NCBI RefSeq assembly: GCF_964340395.1
Contig: NC_135553.1
Location: 18,662,501-18,726,500 of the forward strand
Direction: 5' to 3'
DNA: 64,000 bases
Origin: Glandiceps talaboti
Lineage: Eukaryota > Hemichordata > Enteropneusta > Spengelidae
Part shown: positions 42,708-57,943 of the stretch, piece by piece
Numbering within the stretch: position 1 is the first letter of the stretch
Layout: each line of letters starts with the position of its first letter
Notes under the pieces: model-generated
The model's input: the letters and a program-made list of their open reading frames with translations, nothing else
Told to the model about the DNA's origin: nothing
The model's database searches: none
Translations under genes and position numbers: made by a program

Positions 42708-43891
42708 GGGAGCCTTCAGTAATTACAAGGGGTGGGCAGGGGAAATCAAGCCTGGTTTGGTGAGTAAAATGAGACTCTTCCCAGATTCCATTTTCTAAAA
42801 AACTGGCTCTCCCTCAATTATCTAAATCTTGCCCCCCCCCCCCGATCATACGAGTTAGCACTGAGGAGTAGCTCAAGTGACATAAGTTTATGGTTCGCCA
42901 GTTACCTTTCTGAACGAGATGGTTACCTTTTTAGCGGCCTGAATGGGGTGCTATTACAGTGGGCTCCGTCAGTTCGTTGGGTTAGGTTAAAAGTGCTATC
43001 AGACATGAAAAGGGACACGAGTACAAGCACTTGATCCCACCACTGCCACCACATTGATAATTTTGAAAACACTGGTTCTTTCCAACTACTGTCACAGCGA
43101 ATTTCTGTGAAAGCACTGCATTAATTTATTCCTGTTGTTTGGATTTAATTGGCAGGCAGAGCAGAACTCCCAACGACTAGAAGATGCCCTATGCACACAT
43201 TGTGCACTATGTATATTGTTGGCACAAAGGTCAACATCCCCAAACATTATCCCTAATATCTTACCCCACTCAGTTTTTGTTCTTTCCTCTTTTATTTTAT
43301 TTTTATACATTTTTAACACAATTTTATTGGATTCATTTTGGATTGGATTTCTGCATTCTTATTCTTTGCTTCATACTTTTTTGTATTTTAGCCCTTGAAA
43401 AAGACTGTCTTTGTAGTCGAAACGTCGGGATTCTAATGAAAGGCAGACGTTTTAACCAGACTTGTCCTTTTATTCAAACTCAAATTATGCCATACTGAAG
43501 TCCTGTACTGTTGAAAAGTTTGTCGCACCACATCACTGTAGTTGGACTGATACTTATTTGTACTACGAACACACGATTCCGCTTCACTCCTGTGATGCCC
43601 ACTCCTCTCCCCACACAACGATGAACAATTGATTTCACTGCATGGTTGTCAGTGATTTGATATATATGTAACAGTAAATCGGTGGCACTGATGGGATGCG
43701 CAGCACAGGGGATTGGCAGTAGTGGCCGTGATAGATGGGATGTGAAAATGATAAAATAAGGCAAAGCTAGATAATACAATGAGCCAAGTAAAATGTACCC
43801 CTGCTCTAATTTAATTTTCTCAAATATGGCCCTCCCTCAAGAACAGATTTGTAAAATGTGACACCCCCATGACTATTTTCCGGAGGCTCCC
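42708..43891. mobile_element. Longer Harbinger-like element, copy F
   Basis: Opens GGGAGCCTTCAGTAATTAC and closes TTTTCCGGAGGCTCCC, flanked by TTA at 42705-42707 and 43892-43894. It is related to copy E and includes the same hammerhead-like motif at about 43394-43432. No protein domain is seen. Confidence 0.55.
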
Positions 43892-45521
43892 TTAGCCTAC
43901 ATATACACATATAATGAGTCAAGGTTGACGGTTAGGCTCATCGGTAGAATGCTTCAGTTAAGAAGGACAATGTAGTTTATATAATACTGCATCGTATAAT
44001 TTAGTATAGGAAATAGAGCGATGCACGTCAGAACAGCTATGTCACAACTTTCCTTTTCATGTATAAAATTATTTCAGCTAATTAAATACAACTAAGACAT
44101 TTTATTTAGCTTCCACTATGCCATAATTCACACCCAGTGTGCTTTTAGGACAAGTTTTAGCTTTATTATCAGACTTTATCGTTAGTAGCCCTAGGTCTGT
44201 CGTTATTGGTTTTGCGTTTATATTACCATACGACGTTATTATCAATACAGATTAGGTTTGGCAAGTGATTATGGCTACCGTTTATGGTGATTTTTATCAA
44301 TTAATACAAACAACTTTAATATTACTGTCAAGTTTAGAAGAAATAAGATATATAGAACAACACCAAAGAGTGCTCAAAATCAGTTTCGCATGTCTAACAA
44401 AAAATTAGGTGTCTGTTACAGTGGTGTAATTTAGCACTACTGCAGCAGCTACAGTAACATCGCTTTGTTATATGCTAGGGAACCTCAATAGGTGCCCATA
44501 ACAACTGTGCACAATAGAAACTGCAATCTGCCAAGTGGTACAATGGCAGTCTGAAGTCTCACGTGTGTTCATTCCAAACAGCCACCGCACCAATTTTTTT
44601 AAATGGCCACCGTGCGTATACTCTCTTCTTACGCACCGATTCTTTCGCCATTCTTTTATCAACAGACATGGAAACTAATATATTTCTAAGTATCAAAACT
44701 AAGTATGTGATCAATGTATCATTTATTTAGCTGAAACTTGAGGATACCCAAAGTAATACTCAAAACTGTACTGATCTAGTTAAAATAAGTTCAAAAAATG
44801 TAAGGATTGTCATTATAGTAAAATATATATAAAATATTTCTACCTGTAACAGTCCTAAGCTTTGGTAAGAAAACCAAGCATAGCGACTTTATGTTTGAAA
44901 CTGTGACAAACAGCAACATCTTAGGAGTGTAGTAAAGCTACTTTGTGTTGTCTGACAACAGAATGTTAGTAGTGTAGTAAAGCTACTTTGTGTTGTCAGA
45001 CATCAGAATCTGAAGGGGACTGGTCAGTTTCTCTATCAGGGGGGAGGGTGTTGGATTTTTCCATTAGGCCAACAAAAAGTCACTGACCCCCATATCTGTA
45101 AAACCAAAAGCCGGCTGACCCCCCTCACCACTTAATTCGAACCCCCCCCCCCCCATATATCATATTCACATTACAGGTAGTTTTTGATCGTGAGTCAGTG
45201 TGTGAGTCAGACCTAAATTATATCCATTCAGGATATTTTGGTAAATTTTCATTAAGAACTCTGATTTGAAGTCAAAAAACATTTAAACTTTGAACATACA
45301 GTGACATTCCATTACGTAACAACATAGGTCTTCGACATCGCTATTTCGGAATTGTTTGTACCAGGTACGATTGAACTGTCAACAAGTTTTAATATGACAC
45401 TGTATGTTAATTTTAGAACTTCATTATATGACTTCATTGTTTTATAGAAGTATAATTATAATATTACACAATTATGTTATGGTCTTTGAGATATGAACTT
45501 GCATTACTAATATAGAGAAAT
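43440..45521. repeat. Segmental duplication, right partner of 39020-41100
   Basis: Parallel to 39020-41100. It stops inside the LTR at about 45521, where an element E/F-like sequence is joined. Confidence 0.7.
44844..44880 (-). pseudogene. Truncated signal-peptide exon (copy 4)
   Basis: Same truncation as 40409-40445. Only the donor-proximal 37 bp are left. Confidence 0.55.
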
Positions 45522-45524
45522 TGA
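45201..45524 (+). mobile_element. Truncated gypsy LTR
   Basis: Matches the left ~45% of the solo LTR at 40769, then breaks off within GATTGGAT and continues into an E/F-like module. Confidence 0.75.
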
Positions 45525-46021
45525 TTGGATTCATTTTGGATTGGATTTCTGTATTCTTATTCTTTTTTGTATTTTAGCCCTTGGAAAAGACTGTATGTGT
45601 AGTCGAAACGTCGGGATTCTAATGAAAGGCAGACATTTTAACCAGACTTGGACTTGTTCTTTTATTCAAACTCAAGTTATGCCATACTGAAGTCCTGTAT
45701 TGAAAAGTTTGTTTTTGATAATCTAGATTTGATTATTTTCTAGGCAATATATAGTTCCATAATGGATACCAAACGATTTTGGTATGTGTGTACTTCTATA
45801 ATTTACACCCAGTCGGGTTTGAGCACAAGTTTTTGCTTTACTATCAGAATTTATCGTTGGTAGGCCTGTCGTTATTGGTTTTGTGTTTATACTACCATAT
45901 AACGTTATTATCATCACAGATTAGGTTTGGCAAGTGATCACGGCTACAATTTATGGTAATTCTTATGAAATAATACACATAACTTTATTACTTTCAAGTT
46001 TTGAAGAAATAAGATATATAG

Positions 46022-46054
<33 letters not shown>

Positions 46055-46691
46055 TGACTAGTATGGATGTGCGCCATGTGGCAGCCTCCCAAACCTGCTA
46101 TGACTGGAGTTTAAGCGAGTTTTTCCCTGTAATGTGGTCGATCCTGAACCTGTTCTCGTCATATATCATTTTTGAATGTCCAAAGCCTACCTGCAGCAAC
46201 TTATTTCATCAAGAGGATTTGGAAACTGTTGAAAAAAAGTCAATCATCCTGATCCATATAGTGAAGGCTACAGTGAATGGTCCATTGTTTCAGCTGTAGT
46301 AACATCGCTTTATTATATGCAAGGGAAACTCAATAGGTGCCATACCAACTGTGCATAATAGAAAATACAATCTACTAAGTGGTACAATGGCAGTCTGAAA
46401 TCTCTCGTCTGTTCATTCCAAACAGCCACCGCACCATTTTTTTTAAATAGGCTACCGTGCATATACTCTCTTCTTTAATACGCACCGATTCTTTCACCAA
46501 TCTTTTATCAAAAGAAATGGCAACTAATGTATTTCTAAGTATCAAAACTAAGTATGTGATCAATGTATCATTTATTTAGCTGAAACTTGAGGATACCCAA
46601 AGTAATACTCAAAACAGTCCTGATCTAGTTAAAATAAGTTCAAAATTTTAAGGAATGACATTATAGTAAAATATATATAAAATATTTTTAC
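45525..46691. other. E/F-like module and AT-rich sequence, no gene seen
   Basis: Begins with a ~190-bp piece like 43326-43540, including a third hammerhead-like motif at about 45581-45619. It then holds an (AT)n run at 46028-46054. A 121-codon plus-strand frame at 45934-46299 has no recognisable domain. Confidence 0.4.
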
Positions 46692-46764
46692 CTGTAACAG
46701 TCCTAAGCTTTGGTAAGAAAACCACGCACAGTAGAAGTAAATGTTTAACTTTCGCACAAGCCAT
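46692..46764 (-). CDS. Signal-peptide first exon, copy 5
   Basis: Intact ATG, 24-residue hydrophobic leader and phase-1 donor. It differs from copy 1 by one Leu-to-Val change in the core. Sequence on both sides follows the copies at 31209 and 35342. Confidence 0.6.
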
Positions 46765-49091
46765 ATTTCCTGCTTAGACTCAAATCAACACCGTTTGAAA
46801 CTATCAGTGGTAGTTCAGACTATGCTTGACGTATTATGTGTACAAGACTATGAAATGTAATATAATATAATCACTCTCTAATGACCATTATGCTAATTAA
46901 CACTCTTTCTTCTTAGAACGCTACTTTCCCATTTAATTTTGTATTCACATTGACAGGATAGGAGGTTACACATGACGAAACACTATAAAGAAGGTACTTA
47001 GAAACTGTTGCTGGGGGGTGTGTCATTGAATGAATTTATGCTATCATAGTTACGTACCCAAGGAAACAGAGTATTTGCACATTGGTTTGTAAAGGGTAAA
47101 GGTGTATTCAATCAATCAAATAAATGATAGGTGTACACAGAAACGCTCATTATTGTCTTCACCGTTTGAAGAAAGCTTATTTTATGCAGAGAGATATATA
47201 GCAGACCATACAGACTAAACGTCTTTCTTTTCCTACCCATATCTTTTGAATTTCGAATTTCGCAGAATATTTTGACCATTCGTTTGCTACATTTCATAGG
47301 AATTTCGGTTTTTCTCTAAAGATAATGCCATTATTTACATTAAAAACTCTGTATGTACGTTTAAGTTAAAAACAATAGGTCTTCTATTTCAGAATTCTGA
47401 TATAAAAAACTCTTCGTCTAATGGGAATTACATCTTTTTTGTAATTGTTCCCAAGGTAAGCAGAACCAGTAGGATTGACGTATGGAAAAGACCGCATCAC
47501 CCTGAGACTGTATTGCGTCCGGACCCGCCACTTTACATGCATTTACACTCGCAAAATAGTAATTACGTACATCAGACTCGGTGATAGTAAAGGTAATTCT
47601 TCTTCATCAATTTAAACGCGTAAGGAGGCAAAGCACAGAAATGGTTCAAACGATCAGGAAACTGTCGACTATTGTATTTGATTTACTTTTGTAGGATATG
47701 TAACTGCATCTAACCCCTCCCACAAACGTCGCAAATCCTTTTTGTTGAACTGGTCTTCAGGGTTTCCGCTACATCACTGTTTAGCCATCGTGCCTTTCTA
47801 TACATAGATGCATCCGCTACCTTGATGGCTTCTGACTTGGCTTTTAATTTTAAGCGAACATCTCTTTTGAATCATGGTTTCCCATTCGGATAACTGAGAA
47901 CCAACTTTATTTGAATGCAAGATTCTATGCAAAAGTTTATGTAATCTTTTACCATATCTGTCTCCTGTAGATGATTCTTTAAATACTGACAACTCAGTTA
48001 ACTCCAGGCAGCCTTGCAATTGGAGACACATAACAGAATTGTCACACTAGCACTGATCTGATCTACTAAGATTCACAAGCAATCAATCATGATAACTGCC
48101 GTATGTCGTCCGAGCCAATACCTATTTACATATTTATTCAGTAATAAATATCAAACACATACAATTGATGAATGTGTGCATCTCAGCACTTTTTTAATGA
48201 TTGAGTATATCATTTTCACATACACTTCTGTATATTGCCCCAATGATGTATTACAATTCAGTGCAGCGACATTTGTTTTTCCACAAATTAAATTACTCCA
48301 CCAATACAACGACTACAATGCATCCCCTCACACCCCAATCATACAAATCAAGTGGTCCCACATGACAAACAAGCTTGCGATAGCAGATAACAAAGTTTGC
48401 GCCAAAAGTTGAAAAATACCCAGATGTTTTTAAGAATGAGATAAAAGTTCAAATGGCTATACTACTTTCGTGGAAAAATGTGGGGTTTATTTACTCTTTA
48501 TCGCTAGAGATATGTGAAACCTTCTTAACTAACGCGTTATAAATCATGTTTGTTGGTCTAGTGACGTGCAAGGCAGTAAAGATGTACATATTCTAATCAA
48601 TTAATTACCATAACACCTTAAAAAGAGGTCCGGAAAATGCTCCAGACTTTTGAATTTTATCATGGTGTTGACGCACTGAAAATGTACGGTTTTTGATAAT
48701 CTAATAATTTTCGATATGTGTACTTCTATAATTCACACCCAGTGGGGTTTGAGCACAACATCTTGCTCTACTATCAGAATTTATCGTCGGTAGGCCAAAT
48801 CGTTATTAGTTGTGTGTTTATACTACCATAAGACGTATGATGATATCACATATTAGGTTTGGGATGATTGTTATCAATCATTCATACAACTTTATTACTA
48901 TCATTTCAAAGAGCCACGGGGCAATGGCGCGTAAACTCTCTTCTTAACGCATCGATCCTTTCGCCATTGCTTTATCAAAAGACTAATTATTAAATTAGGT
49001 ATGTGATCACTGTATCATTCTTTTAGCCCCCAAACTGTAGGATACACAAACTAATACTCAAAACAAGTAACAAAAAGTTCAATCATTTTTA
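46765..49091. other. Diverged third copy of the 4.1-kb duplication
   Basis: Parallel to 31282-33340, with the LINE relic at about 47470-47960 more decayed and only two CAAT units left. No intact gene. Confidence 0.5.
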
Positions 49092-49127
49092 CCTCCCGTA
49101 AGGGTACGGGAGGTATTAAAAGGGGAA

Positions 49128-49171
<44 letters not shown>

Positions 49172-49197
49172 TGTGTGTCTGTCTGTCTGTCTGTCTA

Positions 49198-49250
<53 letters not shown>

Positions 49251-50383
49251 GTCGTCATTTTCTAAAAATCGGCTGGCTCAATTGTAATGAAATTTTGAAT
49301 ATATAATCTTTAGGGTAATGGCTAGACCTGATTAGGTTTTGAGCCAGATCTGTTAATGTTTAATTAGAGAAATTTGCATATTAATGAAATCAACTAATTA
49401 TGCAATATCTTAAGACTGCATACTTCAATTTCAATATAATTTAGTATATTCGTTAAACATAACAGCATACATTTGTCCTATAAAATTCGTCGATGTATCT
49501 TAGAGCGTTAATGAATAATTTGCATTAATTATTTTTGGTAATTAGGCTATATCTTAAGAATGCATACTTCAAATTCAACATAATTTAGAACATACATTAA
49601 CCATAAGAAAACACATATGTCCTATCAAGTTTGTTGATGTACCTTATAGTGTTAATGAATAATTTGCATAATTAATGATTTTCGGTATTTAGGCTATATC
49701 TTAAGAATACATACTTCAATTTCAATATAATTCAGTACACACGTTAACCTTAACAATCGCATATGTCCTGTAAAGCTTGTTGATGTACCTTTCAGTGTTA
49801 ATGAATAATTTGCATAATTAATGATTGTTGGTAATTAGGCTATATCTTACGACTGCATACTTCAATTTCAATATAATTCAGTACATACATTAACCATAAC
49901 ACATTGTGTATGTCCTATAAAGTTAGTTGATGTACCTTACAATGTTAATGAATAATTTGCATAATTAATGATTTTCGGTAATTAGGCTATATCTTAAAAC
50001 TGCATACTTCAATTTCAATACAATTTAGTACATATGTTCTATAAAACTTTTGATATAGCTTACAGTTTTAATGAAAAATTTGCATAATTAATGATTTTAG
50101 GTAACTAGGTTGTATCTTAAAAATGCAAGCTTCAAATTTCGTATAATATGATACATATATCAACCATAATAATACGCACCTGTCCTATGAAGTTTGTTGC
50201 TACAACTTTTACCTTTAATGAGTATTTTGAATAATGAACGATATTCAGTAATTAAGCAGTATCATACACTCTTACATACATTAACCTAAGAAAGCACGCT
50301 TGTCCAAAAACAAAGCCTGTTACCATTGTTTTTTTTTTAATTTAATGAGTTATTTGCATAATTAGTGATTCCCTTACGGGAGG
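49092..50383. mobile_element. Hairpin-ended repeat element with internal tandem repeats (element H1)
   Basis: The left end is itself a hairpin (ACCTCCCGTA, AGGG, TACGGGAGGT). The right end CCCTTACGGGAGG is the inverted complement of the left terminus. Inside are TG and TCTG microsatellites (49130-49250), then about six diverged units of roughly 145 bp, each with AATAATTTGCATAATTAATG and TAGGCTATATCTTAA-type segments. It has no coding capacity. A relative lies inverted at about 57015-57985. Confidence 0.65.
49130..49250. repeat. (TG)n and (TCTG)n microsatellite
   Basis: TG dinucleotides, then about 18 TCTG tetramers with one TCTA. Confidence 0.92.
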
Positions 50384-50457
50384 CATTCAGTTTAAATCTG
50401 GTACGGAATGTCATGATAGTACTTGAAAGGTAGACAATATATATAACAATTTTTTAC

Positions 50458-50524
50458 CTGTAACAATCCTCAGTACGAAAACCAAGCACAGTAGTAGTAA
50501 ATGTTTAACTTTCACACAAGCCAT
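50458..50524 (-). CDS. Signal-peptide first exon, copy 6 (diverged)
   Basis: 67-nt coding part encoding 22 residues (MACVKVKHLLLLCLVFVLR...), two codons shorter than the others but still in frame with a phase-1 GTAAAA-type donor. The in-frame 6-nt deletion and retained donor suggest selection on this exon. Confidence 0.55.
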
Positions 50525-51471
<947 letters not shown>

Positions 51472-53110
51472 CTCTTCGTTAGCGTCTCAGAATATGGAAA
51501 TCCATGATGACAGAGCCAAAAATTATTACAAATTAAGTTAGAGCACAATATGTAACATGGTATTGGAAGACTAAGACCAACATTTGTTCGGATAAAATAA
51601 AGATACTATATATGTGTTGTGTTTGTGGATCATATTAAAGTTTTAATGTGTTCAGGTTGATCATGTATATGTTTTTCTGTTTGACAGGTATAAGCCGGCA
51701 TACAAAAACAGCCCCCCCAAAAAAAAAAAATAAAAAAATAATAATAATAATAAAAATAAAAAAAATAAAAAATATTTTTTTTTTAAAAATGCGTGTTACC
51801 ATGGAAACGACCATCTTTTGAGCCAAATTATATTTTGTCTTCCTGAAGTTCAGCAATGGAAACCTGGAGAGCCACTTATTATAATCAATGTTTTGCAGGA
51901 TATCTTTATCCTGACATTAATGTAAGGTTTCTATATATCAAATTCTTTCTTGGAGTCTATCTAAAGTATACGAAAAATATGTGATGACAGCCCTGGAGAC
52001 AGATATAAAGAAAGTTACAACACGTTTTCTAATATGTTGCAGGAAGACTAAGACCAACGTTTGTTCGGATGACATACAGGTACTATTCATTTGGTTCGTA
52101 TATCATGTTAACGATTTAATGTGTTTATTAGGTTGAGCATTTATATATGCGACATGTATCAGCCGGCATACAAGAACCATTCTTCAAAAAAATATGCATG
52201 TCACCATGGCAACGGCCATCTTTTGAGCCAAAATCACATTTCATCTTCCTGTATAGTCCAGCAATGGAAACCAGGAGAGTCACGTAATGTTTGCAGGACA
52301 GCATTAAGCTGAGAATAATGTAAGGTTTCCATCTTTGTTAGAGTCTAACAAAAAAGGAAATATATGATGACAGACCTGGAGACTGACTGGTAGAAAGAAA
52401 GTTACCACACTTTTGCTAACATGATGTAGGAGGACTCGGGCGAACATTGATCAATACTAAATACTATGTTTCGGTGTCGGTTTTTGTACTTAAGATTTAC
52501 TTTGTTTACATCGAATGTGTACATATTTTTGTTGGTAATAAATGTTAATCTGTACACATAAATCATTACTACCCCTCAAAATGTGTTACCATGACAACTA
52601 CCGAGGATTTAGCAAAGTCTAACATCCTTGTTCCTTGGGTGCCGTATGACAAACCAGACAATTGTCTATAGTTTGATTTGCAACAACAAGCAGAAAACAT
52701 ACTTGTCGTCACATATAAAACTCTTTGCTTAAGTCTAGGGAATGGTGAAATGCATAATAATAGACTTTAGAATGAAAGAACAGCTAAATGACTTTTGAGG
52801 TGTAATTTTAGAGTGTTGTAAAACTTAAACCAGATATAGGTTATCTTTGTTAGAGGATCATTAAGACACTATTGTCATTAAATTATAAAATACTGTGTAT
52901 AAACAAGTATATATCATTATTAGCACAACAACAAAAGCATGTTACCATGACTACTGCCAATAACATAGCAAAGTCCCATGTTGTTGTTCCTATGAAATGA
53001 GACAAATTGCATATATATATTTTCCATGACATGATTTCCATGAACGGTAAAGATGTATAACTGTTATATTTCCATTGATCATCACCCATTTTTTTTTTCA
53101 TTTTTGAGCT
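51472..53110. repeat. Four diverged tandem repeats of roughly 0.4-0.5 kb
   Basis: Recurrent landmarks are a GGAAGACTAAGACCAAC segment (51565, 52041, weaker near 52430), a GTTACCATG(G)AAACGACC-type segment (51795, 52200, 52585, 52938) and an adjoining TTTTGAGCC or TTAGCAAAG tail. Divergence grows toward the right. No coding frame is conserved among units. Confidence 0.6.
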
Positions 53111-55027
<1,917 letters not shown>

Positions 55028-55250
55028 TAAAACGTTTACCTTAATTCTTTATAGGAAACTTTATTTTCCAAGAATAAACTTTTAATTCTTTAAAAGAAAC
55101 TTTATTTTTCAAGAATAAACTTTAAAGGAAACCTTATTTTTCGAGAGTTAACTTTTTATTCTTTTTACAAAACTTTTATTTTCCAAGAATAAACTTTTAA
55201 TACTTTAAAGGAAAGTTTATTTGAAAACTTTTATTGTTAAAAGTTTAATT
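55028..55250. repeat. A/T-rich minisatellite of about 45 bp units
   Basis: Four to five diverged copies of a unit containing AGGAAACTTTATTTT and CAAGAATAAACTTTTAATTC. Confidence 0.75.
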
Positions 55251-55632
55251 CAAAGTATTTGTCATGTCAAGCGAGAGTTTGTATGCAAAATAGTAATTAC
55301 ACCCTCACAGAAAAAGATTTGTCAGTGAAACTAAATTGCGCCCTCAAAAGGCAGCTTAGACGTTGCCGATTTGTTTTGCTTAATTGATAAATGCACGTCT
55401 GTCGTCACACTGGTATATCCCATACACCATCTATTCATTATCATTATATAGGCGTGAAAGAAAGTAACACCTTCAGATCGATCTTGGCATTTTATGGCCA
55501 ACTAATTTTTTGCATCTGCCGTCTCGTGAAATGCATAAACCAAGTTAAACTTCAGACCACTATGCTTTCTAAAGTAAATTAGATCATAACAATTCGCAGA
55601 AGCACACTCGGCTTGATCAGTGTCCTCAAATT

Positions 55633-55918
55633 CTAATTTTCTTTAATTTTAATTTTTCTGTTTTTTACACCACAAGCTTTACAAACATATGAAAATAATG
55701 TTTTCAACACAAGAACGACCACAATAAACATCATGATGATAAATGCGAAAACATCAATAAGATAATACTGCACAAAGGTTAGACGATGTGCTTGTGAGCG
55801 AAGATGAGCAGCGCCATCATGTTTAATTACGTGTTCTACCCAAAATGCTGCCTTCTCTGTAGGTCTCATTGGCTGATCTCTCAAGATATCGGATAATCGC
55901 TGGGCGTTCATCCTGTAG
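55633..55918 (-). CDS. UGT exon 4
   Basis: Acceptor TATTTTTATTTTAG, then 286 nt to a TAA stop. It encodes the end of the C-terminal domain, the membrane helix and the lysine-rich tail. Confidence 0.92.
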
Positions 55919-57846
55919 CTAAAATAAAAATATAAACGAGTTATTTCATGAATTATATCATACTCAAGCCAAGTTATTGCCTTTGAACAGAAAATATGGA
56001 TTATATACCCTGGTCTACAACTCGTGTCCACGTCACTAGTATTGTCGTGCTCGAAATATGAGTCAAAACGTTCCAAATCACCTTTACTGTTAGCGACTCA
56101 TAGTGACAAGACCCTCTTAGGTCACTCGTATTTTCCATGGCTGAACGAAGAAAAACGTTTATAAATAATATCTAATTTTACCATTGGAATAATATTATTT
56201 AGATTAGCGGGTCGGAGTCGTACACTCATATGCATAGTTCTTGGTTTTAGCTTTTCTTTCATAATGTTATTCCGACTACTAGCATACGTTAAATCCTCAC
56301 CCGGTATTCATATACATAAATTTAGACACTGTGACATACTTTTTGGGGTATTAACCATTCGGCAGTCTCAATTAATAAACTTCTTCCTAGATCCTGCATA
56401 CTCAACCAATTCTATGACGCAAACGTGACACATGTAGCAGCACTGATGCTGATTTGCTGTTATAAATTTGTGTGCATATTAAAAATGTATACTAACTTTA
56501 GATGAAAGTGGACTCTCGGTAGACTGTACCACTGTGACAGTACTCGAAAGAAAATATATTCTATATTACAAGGAGTGGTAGTAAGATATTGTCAGAAGTA
56601 GGGCATATCAATTATAAATACGGCAAACTCTTTGCTAGTGACAACGATAGCGGAATGCTTATTTCAAACTGAGATCAAATGTAGGCAGATGTACATCGCA
56701 CAGGGACAATCAAAATGTTCATGAATGTTGAATATATATGTTCTAGTCAGCCTTACTTATTGTTGTCAATCACTTCTCTTACAGAAGTTATCAACTCGTC
56801 TTCTGTCAGTGTGGCAACACTGAGTTGAAGTCCCATTCCCTTCGCCTCGACACGTGCCATGATATCAAACTGGTCACCGAACAACGGTATACCAACCACA
56901 GGTACACCATGATACATGGCTTCGTATATCCCATTAAGGCCACCATGGTTTATGAAGAGTTTCGTCTTTGGGTGTCCTATATGTATGATGCAAAAAACGA
57001 GAACGTCGCAGAGAGCATGGAAAATCATTAATTATGCAATTGACTCATTAAAAGTATAAATCATGTCGACAAACTTCATATGACCTGTGTACATTGATAT
57101 AGGTTATTATATGTACCAAATTATATGACATTTGAAGCTTGCATTCTTAAATGGAAAATCATTAATTATGCAAATTACACTTTAAAACTAAAAACTATGC
57201 CAACAGTCTTTATAGGATATGTACGCTTTGTTATGTTGATGTATATATGTGCCAAATTATATTGAATTTGATGTGTGCATTCTATCTTAGAATAAAGTTT
57301 AATTACTGAAAATCATTAGTTATGGAAATTACTCATTGAAAGAAAAAGCCATGTCGACAAATTTAATAGGATATGTGCTCATTGCCATGGTTAATATATA
57401 CACAAATCTATATGACATTTGAAGCTTGGATTCGAAAAATGTACTCTAATTACCAAAAATCATTAATTATGCAAATTACCCATTAAAACCAAATAATATG
57501 CCAACAGGCTTTATAAGAAACGTGTACGTATTATGATTGCTGTATGTACGGAATTTGAAGTGTTTACTGCAAATCATTAATTATGCAAAATGTTTTAATT
57601 ATTAAACTATAAGCTACATCAACAAACTTTGCACAACATATGTGCTTTGTTATAGTTAACGTATGTACTAAATTATATTGAATTTAAAGTGTGCATTCTT
57701 AAGATATAGGCTGACTACTAAAAACAATCACTTATGCAAATGACTAATTAATGTCCATTGGATGTTTACAAAAGCTAATCAGGTTGTTTTTTTCATTACC
57801 ATGTGGAAGATGTTTAGCAGGTTCCATTAGAATCGATGCAGTAGTT

Positions 57847-57943
<97 letters not shown>

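Noticed and set aside
45934-46299. 121-codon plus frame
   Set aside because: It runs through an (AT)n tract and matches parts of duplicated non-coding sequence.
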